Shown: in pieces, positions 16,821 through 27,085 of the stretch | How the letters are laid out: every line of letters starts with the position of its first letter | Numbering within the stretch: the stretch's first letter is position 1 | NCBI RefSeq assembly: GCF_025833875.1 | Contig: NZ_JAOYOD010000001.1 | Span: 1,488,001 to 1,552,000 of the forward strand | Length of the DNA stretch: 64,000 nt | Source of the DNA: Reichenbachiella ulvae | Lineage (GTDB): Bacteria > Bacteroidota > Bacteroidia > Cytophagales > Cyclobacteriaceae | Direction: 5' to 3' | Translations under genes and position numbers: made by a program | Notes under the pieces: generated by a model | The model's input: the letters and a program-made list of their open reading frames with translations, nothing else | Database searches by the model: none | What the model was told of the DNA's origin: nothing

Positions 16821-18212
16821 GCTTTTGGTTGTGATATTGATCTTTTTCAATGCATTCTCCCTACTTAGCTTTCCATCATTGTAGTCCTGTAGGATGTCAA
16901 ATGGAATACTGGCTTCTAAGCTTGAAGGCATATTGCAATCTATACATTGAGTCAACTTCACCTGAATCATGAGACTCTCTCCCGCATTCAATGATTTGAC
17001 TGTTTTCCCGTAATCCAGCATATTGGCCTTGAGTTCTTGTTCAAACTGCGGATACATTTCATCCACTATCTTATTTCTTTCAACCTCAGTCAAACCTGAT
17101 TTTCCTTGTGTCACGATTTTGTAATTGTCATGGCTGTACTGGATAGAAGAATACATCTTCATCTTGTACACCACCCCGTAATGCTCCAACTTCTCATAGG
17201 TGATCTTATTGGATGTATAGTAGGTAGTAGCCAGATCTGATTTATAGAGTCTTTGAAAAATACTCGCCAACAATTCTAAATCTGCCGGACGTTCATTCTC
17301 AATTTCGGATTGTGAATAAACTATCTTCTCAATTAAATCATCCCTTGAAATTTTACCTGCATCTAGGGCTTTGATATCGCTCATCACGATATGAGCATTT
17401 AACTTCAGTCCAGATTCATCCTCTTCTGTTGGCTGGATCTTGGTGGTTAGCATGATTTTATCGCTGTCCCTGAGCTGTCCAAAAAGCCTGGCATAATCGC
17501 TAAAATAAAGCTCTGACACGCGATGAAACAAATCATAGTATTTGTCTTCATCCTCTTGGGAACTTTTACGAGTAGAATTACGAACGACTATCACTTCTGG
17601 AGGCTCAGGTGGAGCAACCATAGCTCTGACTCTCACATCTACATCTTCACGATTACCGCTATGTATGGCTCTTTGATGGTCTCTTATTTCTCTTTTGATT
17701 TCTTGTTTTTCTTCCTCACTCAACCCCTTTCTACCCAGCTCCTCTTCCAGGTATTTTATTTCTTCCTCCAGTTCTTTTTTCTCTTCTTCACGTTCCTTCA
17801 TTTCTTCTTCGTTCAGCTTCATGACATACTCATTTTCTCTAGCTATCATCTCAGCTTCCCTTGCATGCACTTCCGCTTCTGCAGCGATCTGCTCGGCCAT
17901 GGCCTGCACCTCTGCGATCTTAAACTCCCATTCTGAGTCGTTCATTTCCCAATGAAAATCAAAGTCAGAATTAAAACTCTCTAGACTAAAAGAGCCTCCT
18001 CTGTTCAAATTGATCATGAGACCAAAACCAGGTACATAGTTCGATTTGACCTTTACTCCGAAAAAATCCCCTTCATCAGCTTCCGATTTGATTAATGAAG
18101 CTATCACATCCTCAGAGATCCGAAGATCCCGCTCCATCCTTTTGGAGTCTACTTCCTGTGCCATCAGGTGATTGACCGTCACCAGCATTAGCACTGCTAT
18201 CCACTTATTCAT
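16818..18212 (-). CDS. Secreted coiled-coil hypothetical protein, third gene of ECF operon
   Basis: 464 residues with signal peptide (cleavage near HLMAQ). Residues about 95-190 are a highly charged Glu/Lys/Arg coiled coil (blocks such as EEEKKELEEEIKYLEEEL); a Pro-rich PPEPPEVIVV linker follows, then a globular C-terminal half. I recognise no family. It follows the anti-sigma gene by 2 bases, so it is probably in the same stress-response operon, perhaps as a periplasmic sensor or an effector of the envelope. The start ATG at 18212 is well placed. Confidence 0.8.
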   Translation of the reverse strand: MNKWIAVLMLVTVNHLMAQEVDSKRMERDLRISEDVIASLIKSEADEGDFFGVKVKSNYVPGFGLMINLNRGGSFSLESFNSDFDFHWEMNDSEWEFKIAEVQAMAEQIAAEAEVHAREAEMIARENEYVMKLNEEEMKEREEEKKELEEEIKYLEEELGRKGLSEEEKQEIKREIRDHQRAIHSGNREDVDVRVRAMVAPPEPPEVIVVRNSTRKSSQEDEDKYYDLFHRVSELYFSDYARLFGQLRDSDKIMLTTKIQPTEEDESGLKLNAHIVMSDIKALDAGKISRDDLIEKIVYSQSEIENERPADLELLASIFQRLYKSDLATTYYTSNKITYEKLEHYGVVYKMKMYSSIQYSHDNYKIVTQGKSGLTEVERNKIVDEMYPQFEQELKANMLDYGKTVKSLNAGESLMIQVKLTQCIDCNMPSSLEASIPFDILQDYNDGKLSRENALKKINITTKS

Positions 18213-18214
18213 AT

Positions 18215-19039
18215 TTATTTACTTTGAGTTTTGACTAAATCGTAGAGGTTGGCTAGCAAGTTTTCCTGCTCCATCTGACGGGTACTGTAGTTATTCTCCA
18301 TCATTCCGAGGTTAGACTGGATCATCTCCAGGTCATAAGCTCTTTGATTTTGATAGAACTCATTGTAATCCGCCAGTACCTTGTTCATATATTCTTTTTG
18401 GGTCTTATTAGATACCAAAAAGAAGTTTTCAATCATCTTTTTATTTCCATCATTCAGCTGTGCAACATATAGTTTCAGCATCTCATCATTGTTGGCCTTT
18501 TGCTTTTTCATGGCTTTGTTCAGGGCTAACTTTTGATTTTGCTCACTGCTGTCCACTCGATCCATAACAGAGGATTCAAGTGAAGCCAATTCTTCTTTCG
18601 TTCTTTGGTTCTGTTCGTCCACCGCCTCAGATATCCATTGTTGTACTTCATCTCTGGACACATCATCTCTGGTAGTTTTCACCTCTCCAAAGCTGAGTAA
18701 TACGCCCCCTTCATTCTGAGTCACTCTTAGATCAAGAGCAAATGCCGCAACCAGTAAAATCAATCCAGCAGCCGCTACAGATCCAGTCCAGCGAACAGCC
18801 GATGAATGCCAAAAGCCTATTCTGTCCTCACTTCTTGTTTCATGTATCAGGAAAGGTGGAATCACTACTTCTTCCTCCATCACCTGCTGCAGGTGATCAG
18901 AAGTAGTCGACATTTGATCTAGATGATTTCTCAACTCCTGATCGGATTGCAGACGCTCCTCGAACCTTAGCTTTTCTTCTTTGCTCATCTCACCATACAG
19001 ATAGTCGATGATCAACAGTTCATCATTCTTATTTTCCAT
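18215..19039 (-). CDS. Membrane anti-sigma factor
   Basis: 274 residues. The N-terminus (MENKNDELLIIDYLYGEMSKEEKLRFEERL) is the typical anti-sigma start of Bacteroidota, without the His/Cys zinc motif. One membrane segment at about residues 84-104 (GSVAAAGLILLVAAFALDL) leaves a long alpha-helical, Gln-rich periplasmic part. It overlaps the sigma-factor gene by 11 bases. It should hold the sigma factor at the membrane until an envelope signal arrives. Confidence 0.82.
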   Translation of the reverse strand: MENKNDELLIIDYLYGEMSKEEKLRFEERLQSDQELRNHLDQMSTTSDHLQQVMEEEVVIPPFLIHETRSEDRIGFWHSSAVRWTGSVAAAGLILLVAAFALDLRVTQNEGGVLLSFGEVKTTRDDVSRDEVQQWISEAVDEQNQRTKEELASLESSVMDRVDSSEQNQKLALNKAMKKQKANNDEMLKLYVAQLNDGNKKMIENFFLVSNKTQKEYMNKVLADYNEFYQNQRAYDLEMIQSNLGMMENNYSTRQMEQENLLANLYDLVKTQSK

Positions 19040-19631
19040 AGTCGTATGATTCTTTAAATGCGCGATTCTTTTCTAATAATTTCTTCATGTTATTCAAGCC
19101 ATAATAGAGTCTTGACTTAACTGTATTCTCTGACACTCCCAGTACCTCAGCTATTTCCCTAAACTTCAACCCCTCGTATTCCTTCATCAGGATCACTTCT
19201 TTTTGCTCCTCTCCCAGCATGTCCAGCGCTTCGATTACCATATTGGACAACTCCTTCTGCTCATAGCCTTTGTCAGCAGGTTCGACATGTTCACCTTTTG
19301 TGTACTCCTGCCCCTCCTCTTCGACCACAAACATCTTGGTTACTCTACTTTTCTTCCTGCCCTCTTCTCTGCAGATGTTAAGTGCTATGATGTATAGCCA
19401 GGATTTAAATTTGGCATTGTCCACCAATTGCTCCAGACTATCATACACCTTGATAAAAGTCCTTTGCGCTGCCTCACTGGCCAGATCATGATCTACAAAG
19501 TACTTGTATGAAAAATTATAAATCCTTTTGTACCAAATAGATACAAGTGAGTTGAAGGCCAGCTTGTCCCCCAACCTTGCGCGGACTAGCACACTTTCTG
19601 ATCGATCCATATCCAGGTCAGGTAAGCTCAT
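19029..19631 (-). CDS. ECF-type RNA polymerase sigma factor
   Basis: 200 residues. Region 2: NSLVSIWYKRIYNFSYKYF to FIKVYDSLEQL; region 4: LGEEQKEVILMKEYEGL followed by the helix-turn-helix FREIAEVLGVSENTVKSRL. An acidic linker of about 30 residues separates the two. It heads an operon with a membrane anti-sigma factor and a secreted coiled-coil protein. A second in-frame ATG seven codons in is also a possible start. Confidence 0.92.
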   Translation of the reverse strand: MSLPDLDMDRSESVLVRARLGDKLAFNSLVSIWYKRIYNFSYKYFVDHDLASEAAQRTFIKVYDSLEQLVDNAKFKSWLYIIALNICREEGRKKSRVTKMFVVEEEGQEYTKGEHVEPADKGYEQKELSNMVIEALDMLGEEQKEVILMKEYEGLKFREIAEVLGVSENTVKSRLYYGLNNMKKLLEKNRAFKESYDYGK

Positions 19632-19824
19632 TAATAGTTTCGATTTTGATCATGATTCTATCTTTGTACCTATAGGATGATCAACTGATTCAAATAGTTT
19701 TAAAAGAATCGAAATTTATAAATAAAATTTATTCTTATACCTCCAATTCCAGATTCGGAGTTTGAAACACTAATTAATGCCCTGCGTTATTGTTTCATGA
19801 TTCGAGAAATAAATCAAACAGGTT

Positions 19825-20379
19825 ATGAGAGAAAAATTACAGCAGGAATTAGCTAAAATAATAAGACATGCGGACGTCAAGTTACTGAAAATATTGTACG
19901 CTTCTGCCAAGGTCTATCTGGAGGAAACCAAAAAGGAAGAAGAAAACAGCCAACTACACCGCATGGTCTATACCAGCTCAAGAGCGCCAAATTGTAATGA
20001 AGAAGCCATTGAACAAATACTGGAAGCTTCAAGAAGAAACAACAAACCTTTGGGCATCACGGGCCTATTGGTACATACTGAAATGCGCTTTCTTCAAATA
20101 CTAGAAGGAAGTAAAAACACAGTTTTGGATGTTTACAATAGAATCCAGGAAGACCCCAGACATAGAGATTCTGAAATCAAATATTTTGAACCTGTAGACG
20201 AGCGCTATTTTTCAGACTGGCACATGGGATCCAAAAACATCGAAAAGGACAGCTTAGAATTTGACACGCAGATTGCCGCTGAAGAAAACGAAATTTATCA
20301 GGCCATGCTGGAGGGAGATAGAAGCGCCTACAAGGACGAAAGCATGAAGGCGCTCAAAACGTTCATGATATTGACATAA
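19825..20379 (+). CDS. BLUF-domain blue-light photoreceptor
   Basis: 184 residues. A BLUF domain (flavin-based blue-light sensor) spans about 44-140: photoactive Y49 in MVYTSSR, N72/N73 in RRNNKPLGITGLL, Q91 in FLQILEG, and W132/M134 in SDWHMG, equivalent to the Tyr, Asn, Gln and Trp/Met of AppA. So FAD binding and photocycle are expected. An N-terminal helical extension of 43 residues (DVKLLKILYASAKVY) and a C-terminal tail give no known output domain, so signalling would be by protein contact. Confidence 0.9.
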   Translation: MREKLQQELAKIIRHADVKLLKILYASAKVYLEETKKEEENSQLHRMVYTSSRAPNCNEEAIEQILEASRRNNKPLGITGLLVHTEMRFLQILEGSKNTVLDVYNRIQEDPRHRDSEIKYFEPVDERYFSDWHMGSKNIEKDSLEFDTQIAAEENEIYQAMLEGDRSAYKDESMKALKTFMILT

Positions 20380-20466
20380 TATGGCTATCACTACTAACAA
20401 CTCAAAGCTACTCCCCTAACCTAAGTCCATAGATGGCCGTTAGACCTTCAAATCAAAACCAATAGA

Positions 20467-21057
20467 ATGAAACAAATATTGCTTTTAGTGCTGGTATCAA
20501 TTAGTTTGAAAAGTTGGGCACAGGATTCCTCAGACTATTATTATGAACTACCTGAACCAGCAGACAGCTATACCGCAGGCTCCGTTGCTTCCCGGCTACT
20601 CGATGGACTCGGTTATCGGTATTATTGGGCCACCGCTGGTTTGACAGAGGATGATTATAGCTTCCAACCAAACGATGAGGCTCGTAGCACTGGAGAAACC
20701 ATCGATCACGTATGGGGACTGAGTGTAATTATCAGAAATGCGGCACAGCAAAAAGTTACTGACTTTAGTAAAATCGAAGGTCCTTCAACCTTCGAAGAGA
20801 AAAGAATAAGCACTTTGGAAAATATCAGAATAGCAAGTTTGATTTTGAAACAAAGCAAAGATCAAGATTTGGCTAAGTATGACTTGAACTTCTCAACCGG
20901 AGAGGGAATCAAGTCCTATCCCTTCTGGAATGGAATCAATGGACCCATTGCAGATGCAATTTGGCATGCGGGTCAGTTGGCTTCTTTCAGACGCAGTTCG
21001 GGCAACCCCATCAATCCCAACGCAAGTATGATGACAGGAAAAATAAAGACGAACTAG
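20467..21057 (+). CDS. Secreted DinB-like protein
   Basis: 196 residues with signal peptide (cleavage after KSWAQ). The mature part resembles the DinB/YfiT four-helix metal-binding fold: ETIDHVWGLSVI and IADAIWHAGQLASFRR supply His residues at expected places. Family members include thiol transferases, but an exported form is of unknown role. The 3' end overlaps the convergent kinase gene by 4 bases. Confidence 0.7.
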   Translation: MKQILLLVLVSISLKSWAQDSSDYYYELPEPADSYTAGSVASRLLDGLGYRYYWATAGLTEDDYSFQPNDEARSTGETIDHVWGLSVIIRNAAQQKVTDFSKIEGPSTFEEKRISTLENIRIASLILKQSKDQDLAKYDLNFSTGEGIKSYPFWNGINGPIADAIWHAGQLASFRRSSGNPINPNASMMTGKIKTN

Positions 21058-22307
21058 GCAATCCCATTTCCCAAAGGAAAAATCAAGGTAAAAACGCTTC
21101 CCTTACCCGGTTCAGAATCAACCGTAAGGGAGGCTCCTAATAGCTGTCCATATTCTCTTGCTAGACTAAGTCCGAGTCCCAAACCATCGGCCACCCCACC
21201 TTCGCTAACGTCTTGCAAAAAACGATCGAAAATCTTTTCCTGCATTTCCATTTTGATACCCAGGCCCGTATCTGCTACATATATTTGGTAATGGGTTTCG
21301 GTTATTTCATACCCAATCTTTACCTCTCCTGATTTGGTAAATTTTACTGCATTTTCAATAAGGCTACTCATTATTCGAGACAGCAACCCTCGGTCTGTTA
21401 CCAGTTCGGATTGATCCGGATGACTATTATTCAAAATCAAATGCAGCCCCTTTGCCTTGGCCTCCAATAAATGTTTGTCATGCAATTCGCACATCAACTT
21501 GTAGAGAGAAAAATGTGTGTTTTTCAAAACGACTTGTTTCGTTTCTAATTGAGAAATATCCATGATATCATTAATCACAGTCAATAGCTTCCTGCAACTT
21601 TTATGAATAAAACCCACATATTTTTCTCTATCCTGATGAGTCAAGTCCTCATTCAACAACAAATCTGAAAAGCCCACGATTGCATTCATAGGAGTTCGGA
21701 CTTCATGGGACATATTGTTCAGGAATTTGGTTTTGAGTCTATCACTTTCCTCGGCCCGTTCTTTGGCTATCTTCAGTTCATAATTATTCTTTTTCATGGC
21801 TTCTTCAGCCAGTACTCGATCCGTAATATCCGTAAGATATCCTTCGAGCATTTCTAGATTATCTCCATTAAATATTCCCGATCCCGATTCCTCAATCCAC
21901 CTCCAATGACCATCCTTGTGTTTAATGCGATAAACAATATTGAAAACTTCCTTGTTCTCAATGGCCTTCTCTACTATTGGGCCAATTTTCTTTTCATCTC
22001 CAGGATGATAGAGTTCCACAAAACTGATGCGATCATCCAAAAAATCCTGCCGCGTATACCCGGTAACTACTTCCACCGCATCGTTGACGAGTAACATAGA
22101 GTAGCGATCGTCATTGAGACAGAGGTAGGCAACTCCAGGCAAATGATCCAATAAGATTTTAAATCTCTGGTCACTTTTTCTCAACTTTTCCTCTATCTGA
22201 GACTGCAACAAAAGCCGCTTTTTAAGGGCTTGATTCTCCTTTTGTAGAAAATCATTCTGTTCCTTCATTTTGGACAATTCAGATTCCTGTTGATCAACCT
22301 CAGACAT
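21054..22307 (-). CDS. PAS-domain hybrid-less sensor histidine kinase
   Basis: 417 residues, soluble. N-terminal coiled coil (1-45), one PAS/PAC domain (about 46-170, ending HWRWIEESGSGIF and LTDITDRV), a linker helix, HisKA with H201 in NNMSHEVRTPMNAIVGF, and HATPase_c with DTGLGI and GLGLGLSLAREYG. It probably senses a cytoplasmic signal. No response regulator is adjacent, so the partner lies elsewhere. Followed upstream by a 324-base intergenic stretch. Confidence 0.9.
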   Translation of the reverse strand: MSEVDQQESELSKMKEQNDFLQKENQALKKRLLLQSQIEEKLRKSDQRFKILLDHLPGVAYLCLNDDRYSMLLVNDAVEVVTGYTRQDFLDDRISFVELYHPGDEKKIGPIVEKAIENKEVFNIVYRIKHKDGHWRWIEESGSGIFNGDNLEMLEGYLTDITDRVLAEEAMKKNNYELKIAKERAEESDRLKTKFLNNMSHEVRTPMNAIVGFSDLLLNEDLTHQDREKYVGFIHKSCRKLLTVINDIMDISQLETKQVVLKNTHFSLYKLMCELHDKHLLEAKAKGLHLILNNSHPDQSELVTDRGLLSRIMSSLIENAVKFTKSGEVKIGYEITETHYQIYVADTGLGIKMEMQEKIFDRFLQDVSEGGVADGLGLGLSLAREYGQLLGASLTVDSEPGKGSVFTLIFPLGNGIA

Positions 22308-22631
22308 TAAAATAAAGATTAGAAAAAGACATGATCAGATAATTTACTACGAAATTGGATGAGTTACCAATTTTTATTCACACATACTCAGCTCTACCCT
22401 AGCACCCAACAACAATTGCTAATATCTCACTCATCACACAAGATTTTTAGCAAATCCAGCGAATGTAAAATGTTATGCATGAATACTTTTGGTAATGACT
22501 GAATCAAGACCTAATTTATTTTCCAAACTTACTATATTAGAGGCAACAAGAAGAGGTGAATTGGCAGCTTAAAAAGTGACTTTTCATCTGATAGAACTAA
22601 ATTATTAACAACGTTAACAAAAATAGAAAGC
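22308..22631. other. Divergent intergenic region, kinase / etfB
   Basis: 324 bases with no gene. A weak promoter toward etfB can be drawn (TTG at 22489-22491, TAATTTAT at 22512-22519), but the match is poor and the leader would be over 100 bases. Nothing else stands out. Confidence 0.3.
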
Positions 22632-23369
22632 ATGAAGATACTGGTTTGTATAACACACGTACCTGATACGACTTCAAAGATTTCCTTTACGGATAACAAT
22701 ACCAAGTTTGACAAAACTGGAGTACAATATATAATCGGACCTTACGATGACTATGCCCTTGCTCGAGCTGTGGAATTAAAAGAACAAAGCAGTGGCAGTA
22801 TCACGGTCCTGAATGTAGGAGAGGCAGAAACAGAGCCTACTTTAAGAAAGGCTTTGGCTATTGGTGCGGATGACGCCATTCGTGTCAATGCAGATCCAGT
22901 AGATTCATTTTTTGTAGCCAATCAGATTGCCAATATTGCCAAGGAAGGAAACTACGACCTCATCATGATGGGACGTGAGTCTATCGATTTCAACAATGGA
23001 GTAGTGCATGGTATGGTTGCAGAGATTTTGGGCATCCCTGGTCTTTCACCTGTTATGACTTTGGATATCGAAGGCACTACCGCCAAGATGACACGAGAGA
23101 TTGAAGGAGGTAAAGAATCACTGGAAGCAGAACTACCATTAGTTCTGGGATGCCAGGAGCCGATTGCGGAGTGGAAAATCCCGAATATGAGAGGGATCAT
23201 GACTGCCAGATCCAAACCTTTGAATGTAGTAGAACCTTCAGATAATTCAGTTCGAACTCAACTGAACAATTATGAAATGCCTGCAGAAAAAGGTGCTGTA
23301 AAAATGGTAGATGCTGACAATGTATCAGAGCTTGTCAATTTGCTCAAAAATGAAGCAAAAGTCATCTAG
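22632..23369 (+). CDS. etfB: Electron transfer flavoprotein beta subunit
   Basis: 245 residues. With EtfA it carries electrons from acyl-CoA and other dehydrogenases to the ETF:quinone oxidoreductase. Seen: MKILVCITHVPDTTSK start, QYIIGPYDDYALARAVELKE, and the AMP/nucleotide site DLIMMGRESIDFNNGVV. LPLVLGCQEPIAEWKIPN is the standard ETF-beta block that docks to dehydrogenases. First gene of etfB-etfA-nuclease. Confidence 0.94.
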   Translation: MKILVCITHVPDTTSKISFTDNNTKFDKTGVQYIIGPYDDYALARAVELKEQSSGSITVLNVGEAETEPTLRKALAIGADDAIRVNADPVDSFFVANQIANIAKEGNYDLIMMGRESIDFNNGVVHGMVAEILGIPGLSPVMTLDIEGTTAKMTREIEGGKESLEAELPLVLGCQEPIAEWKIPNMRGIMTARSKPLNVVEPSDNSVRTQLNNYEMPAEKGAVKMVDADNVSELVNLLKNEAKVI

Positions 23370-23412
23370 TCTAAACAGCATAATCCATTGTTAAACATTG
23401 AACCAAAAGAAA

Positions 23413-24369
23413 ATGTCAATATTAGTATTCATAGAAATATCAGAAGGAGAAATAAAAAAAACCTCTCTAGAGGCCATCAGCTATGCGAGCAACATTGAGT
23501 CTGGCGTGACAGCAATAGCATTCGGAGAGGCAAGCGAAGAGAACCTAAAGGTGGCTGGAAAAGCCGGAGCTAGTAAAGTCTTGCATGTAAGTGACGATAA
23601 ATACAATGAAGCCAATATTCAGGCTTATGCATCCGCCATAGCCAAAGCGGCCGAAAGCGAAGGTGCAGAAACTATCGTATTAGCCAATTCATCATTGGGC
23701 GACCCTGTTGCTGCGAGGCTTTCTATCAAAATGGGCGCATCCCTAGCCAGCAATGTCGTAGCTGCTCCAGATACTTCCAATGGTTTCGTAGTTAAAAGAA
23801 GCATCTACACGGGCAAAGCATTCGCCAATGTAGATTTGACGGAAGGAAAACGCATCATCGGCATCAAGAAAAATGCAGCGACGATCAAAGAAGATGGAGG
23901 AGATCCAAGTATTGAAACCTTCTCTCCAGACGAAAATGCAGACGACTTTAAAGTAAAAGTTTTATCTCAGGAAAAAGCTTCAGGCGATGTACTTTTGCCA
24001 GAGGCAGAGATCGTAGTATCAGGAGGTCGTGGACTTAAAGGACCTGAAAACTGGGGAATGATCGAAGAGCTAGCCAAGACCTTAGGAGCAGCAACAGCTT
24101 GTAGCAAGCCAGTATCTGACATGGATTGGCGACCCCATCACGAACATGTTGGACAAACAGGTATTAAAGTGGCGCCTTCTTTGTACATTGCGGTCGGAAT
24201 TTCAGGGGCCATCCAACACCTGGCGGGTGTCAATGCTTCGAAGTGTATTGTTGTGATCAACAAGGATGAGGAAGCGCCGTTTTTTAAGGCGGCAGACTAC
24301 GGGATAGTTGGAGATGCTTTTGAGGTCGTACCTAAGTTAACAGAAGCAATTAAAGCGATAAACGGATAA
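23413..24369 (+). CDS. etfA: Electron transfer flavoprotein alpha subunit
   Basis: 318 residues from ATG 23413 ([12 protein letters not shown]); a TTG 15 bases earlier is unlikely. FAD binds in the C-terminal domain: [57 protein letters not shown] and [10 protein letters not shown] are all present. Partner of EtfB, 43 bases downstream of it. Confidence 0.95.
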   Translation: MSILVFIEISEGEIKKTSLEAISYASNIESGVTAIAFGEASEENLKVAGKAGASKVLHVSDDKYNEANIQAYASAIAKAAESEGAETIVLANSSLGDPVAARLSIKMGASLASNVVAAPDTSNGFVVKRSIYTGKAFANVDLTEGKRIIGIKKNAATIKEDGGDPSIETFSPDENADDFKVKVLSQEKASGDVLLPEAEIVVSGGRGLKGPENWGMIEELAKTLGAATACSKPVSDMDWRPHHEHVGQTGIKVAPSLYIAVGISGAIQHLAGVNASKCIVVINKDEEAPFFKAADYGIVGDAFEVVPKLTEAIKAING

Positions 24370-24375
24370 GTTAGT

Positions 24376-24978
24376 TTGGATAAAATAAAACTAGATATCA
24401 TAGGTCTCTCGTCGAGTCACGCGCAATCAGGATCGTTTGCGCTAGTGCTCGGTGAGAGCCATGGAAAAAGAAGATTACCTATTATCATTGGGATGTTTGA
24501 GGCGCAAGCGATCGCCATCGAAATAGAGAAAATATCTCCTAATCGTCCCATGACACATGACCTGTTCAAATCATTTGCAGGCAATTTTAATATCAACATC
24601 AAAGAAATTCTTATTTCGGACCTTAAGGAAGGGGTTTTCTTTGCCAGAATCATCTGCGAGGATGCCAATGGCAATGTAGTCGAAATAGACTCCAGACCTT
24701 CGGACGCCATAGCCATTGGCATTCGGTTCAATGCGGATATCTACACCAATGTCACAGTACTAGACGAAGCAGGTATAGTCGTAACCGACGAATTCGAAGA
24801 GGAACTGGACACCATAGTGGCCAATGAAGAAGAGGAAGAAGATGCACCTATTGGCTCACCTGAATACCTGAAGAATCAATCAGTTGATGGTCTCCAGCAA
24901 TTATTGGATCAAGCGCTCAGTGAAGAAGATTATGAAAGAGCCGCTAAGATCAGAGACGAGCTGAACAAAAGAAATTAA
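24376..24978 (+). CDS. Bifunctional nuclease family protein (DUF151) with UVR motif, TTG start
   Basis: 200 residues. The BFN/DUF151 domain covers about 1-135 (LDIIGLSSSHAQSGSFALVLGE and SRPSDAIAIGIRF); in plants and Bacteroidota such proteins are described as having DNase/RNase activity. A C-terminal UVR motif (about 170-198, LDQALSEEDYERAAKIRDEL) resembles the UvrB-UvrC contact helix. The start must be TTG at 24376: no ATG occurs before the conserved core and family members begin at exactly this point. It follows etfA by 6 bases. Confidence 0.85.
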   Translation: MDKIKLDIIGLSSSHAQSGSFALVLGESHGKRRLPIIIGMFEAQAIAIEIEKISPNRPMTHDLFKSFAGNFNINIKEILISDLKEGVFFARIICEDANGNVVEIDSRPSDAIAIGIRFNADIYTNVTVLDEAGIVVTDEFEEELDTIVANEEEEEDAPIGSPEYLKNQSVDGLQQLLDQALSEEDYERAAKIRDELNKRN

Positions 24979-24994
24979 TAGGAAATTGGACAGA

Positions 24995-25028
24995 AAAAAA
25001 GCCATTGATCATTGATCGATGGCTTTTT
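24995..25028 (+). terminator. Rho-independent terminator of the etf operon
   Basis: GCCAT-T-GATC (25001-25010) pairs with GATC-G-ATGGC (25014-25023) around a 3-base loop, extended by an A-run and a T-run on either side. Likely works in both directions. The rest of the spacer up to 25275 holds nothing I recognise. Confidence 0.85.
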
Positions 25029-25275
25029 TGATTTTCTAACATTTTAGAAACACACAATATCATTTCAGGGGGTTGGCAGTGGACTGATCAAGGGCAATGA
25101 CCAGCCCACTATGTTGGCAAAATGAAGTCTAGGGGTTGAGTCCAATCTATTTCTGATAATCAGTAATAGAGGTCCGGTTTAGGGATATGCGACATTTTAC
25201 TGATGTAAAGATCAGCACATACAGTCCTAAACACAATCCCTAAATTTGGGTATATTTCAAGATAAGGTTAGTAGA

Positions 25276-25884
25276 TCAAATAGAATTGTAAAACGCCATG
25301 ATTCGAACCAAATCTCTGACCTCATTTACATCCAGCTTGTTCTTTTTGATGTAATCTTTCAATTGACCTGGGTGATCATCTAATATGGCGTATAGCTCTC
25401 CTTTTTTACCTGAATACCTTTCAATGCTACCATCCTTAAAGGCAAAGAAAAAGGTTAGAGAAAGTCTTTCTCGCGTTGTTCCTGGTCCGGTATAGTAATA
25501 AGACTGGCTATAGGGATCTGTCTCTAAGACAATCTTCTCTCTGGCTAGCAAAGTGGTAGGCCCTTCATATAAAACCTCAAATAATATTGGAGCCCTAAAA
25601 TCACCAGTTACATTGTATGGAATAGAATAAAACTGACGATAACTCTTAAGTAATGAGTCAAAAAACTCTACATACATTACTTTCTTGCTATTGTAAGTAT
25701 ATACTTTATCGTCACTTAATATCTGAATAGTATTTACTTCCATATCGTATTTGATATCCCCACGAAGGGTATCTCCATCCATGGTTACTGCCCACCCTTT
25801 GTGCCAAAGACGTGTAGAAAAGTCCTGCGCTACCAGAGGTGATAAAAATGCCAAATACAATATGGAAGCTAAAATCAATCTCAT
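25276..25884 (-). CDS. Secreted hypothetical protein
   Basis: 202 residues with a signal peptide (cleavage after SPLVAQ). The mature part is rich in Tyr and beta-forming residues: [18 protein letters not shown] looks like the exported proteins of Bacteroidota that start with a strand-turn-strand GDTLxGxI motif. It ends in helical [17 protein letters not shown]. No assigned function. Its ATG overlaps the ribBA stop (ATGA), so it is co-transcribed with dnaG and ribBA. Confidence 0.75.
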   Translation of the reverse strand: MRLILASILYLAFLSPLVAQDFSTRLWHKGWAVTMDGDTLRGDIKYDMEVNTIQILSDDKVYTYNSKKVMYVEFFDSLLKSYRQFYSIPYNVTGDFRAPILFEVLYEGPTTLLAREKIVLETDPYSQSYYYTGPGTTRERLSLTFFFAFKDGSIERYSGKKGELYAILDDHPGQLKDYIKKNKLDVNEVRDLVRIMAFYNSI

Positions 25885-27083
25885 TTTTTCAATATACTGT
25901 GTCCCATTTTATCTCTTTTGGTCTCCAGATACTTTTTATTATGCTCATTTGGAGACACTTCAATTGGTACATTCTCCACAATTTCCAGGCCATATCCCAT
26001 CAATCCTACTCTTTTTGTCGGATTGTTAGTGATCAAACGAATTTTACTAATACCTAAATCATGAAGAATCTGAGCTCCTACTCCATAATCTCTATGATCT
26101 CCTTTGAAACCCAATTTCTCGTTGGCCTCTACGGTATCTAGCCCCTCTTCCTGAAGCTTATAAGCTCTCAACTTATTATAAAGTCCGATTCCTCTTCCTT
26201 CCTGGTTCATATAAAGCACCACGCCCTTGCCTTCATTTTCGACCATCTTCATGGCATTGTGAAGCTGTGTACCACAGTCACATCTACACGAACCAAAAAT
26301 ATCTCCTGTCACACAGCTACTATGAACACGAACCAAAACAGGTTCTTTGTCCTTCCAATCCCCTTTTGTTAAAGCCAAATGCGTCTCTCCCGTGCTCAAC
26401 TGTTTGTATGAAGTCAATTCAAAATCACCATGATCAGTAGGCATATTGACAGTGATTTGTTTTTCGATCAGAGACTCCTGCTCCATTCGATAGCTGATCA
26501 GGTCTTTTATAGAAATTAACTTCAGGTCAAACTTTTCAGCCACCAATTCCAAATCTGGTAGTCTCGCCATGGTACCATCTTCATTCATGATTTCAACCAG
26601 CACACCTGCCGGTTGCATGCCTGCCAGACGTGCCAGATCAATGGCAGCCTCGGTATGGCCTGCTCTTCTTAGTACCCCTCCTTTTTTGGCCTTGAGAGGA
26701 AAAATATGACCCGGCTTGCCTAGTTCTTCAGGTTTGGTATCTGGGTTAACCAATGCCTGTATTGTTTTGGCTCTATCGCTAGCCGAAATACCCGTCGTAC
26801 AACCATGACCTATCAAATCGATGGAAACCGTAAATGGAGTTTCATGTAGAGCGGTATTCTTACCTACCATCAATTCCAACTCCAATTCATCACATCTATC
26901 CTCGATCAAAGGAGCACAGATCAATCCTCGTCCATGAGTGGCCATGAAGTTGATGATTTCTGGTGTGACACTCTCTGCCGCACACACAAAATCCCCTTCA
27001 TTCTCTCTGTCTTCATCATCTACTACGATGATCACTTCTCCCCTTTTGATGGCCTCAATGGCATCTGATATTTTGTCTAACAT
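25881..27083 (-). CDS. ribBA: Bifunctional DHBP synthase / GTP cyclohydrolase II
   Basis: 400 residues; supplies both precursors of riboflavin. The N-terminal RibB domain (about 1-200) has [11 protein letters not shown] and the TxFTVSID-type and RAGHTEAA blocks; the C-terminal RibA domain (about 205-400) has the zinc cysteines in [17 protein letters not shown] and the NQEGRGIGL loop. No FMN riboswitch precedes it, because dnaG ends just 2 bases upstream. Confidence 0.95.
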   Translation of the reverse strand: MLDKISDAIEAIKRGEVIIVVDDEDRENEGDFVCAAESVTPEIINFMATHGRGLICAPLIEDRCDELELELMVGKNTALHETPFTVSIDLIGHGCTTGISASDRAKTIQALVNPDTKPEELGKPGHIFPLKAKKGGVLRRAGHTEAAIDLARLAGMQPAGVLVEIMNEDGTMARLPDLELVAEKFDLKLISIKDLISYRMEQESLIEKQITVNMPTDHGDFELTSYKQLSTGETHLALTKGDWKDKEPVLVRVHSSCVTGDIFGSCRCDCGTQLHNAMKMVENEGKGVVLYMNQEGRGIGLYNKLRAYKLQEEGLDTVEANEKLGFKGDHRDYGVGAQILHDLGISKIRLITNNPTKRVGLMGYGLEIVENVPIEVSPNEHNKKYLETKRDKMGHSILKK

Positions 27084-27085
27084 AT

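Noticed and set aside
19641..19700. TATCTTTG at 19659-19666 as promoter for the BLUF gene
   Set aside because: It is about 160 bases from the start codon and lacks a -33 element at a workable distance.
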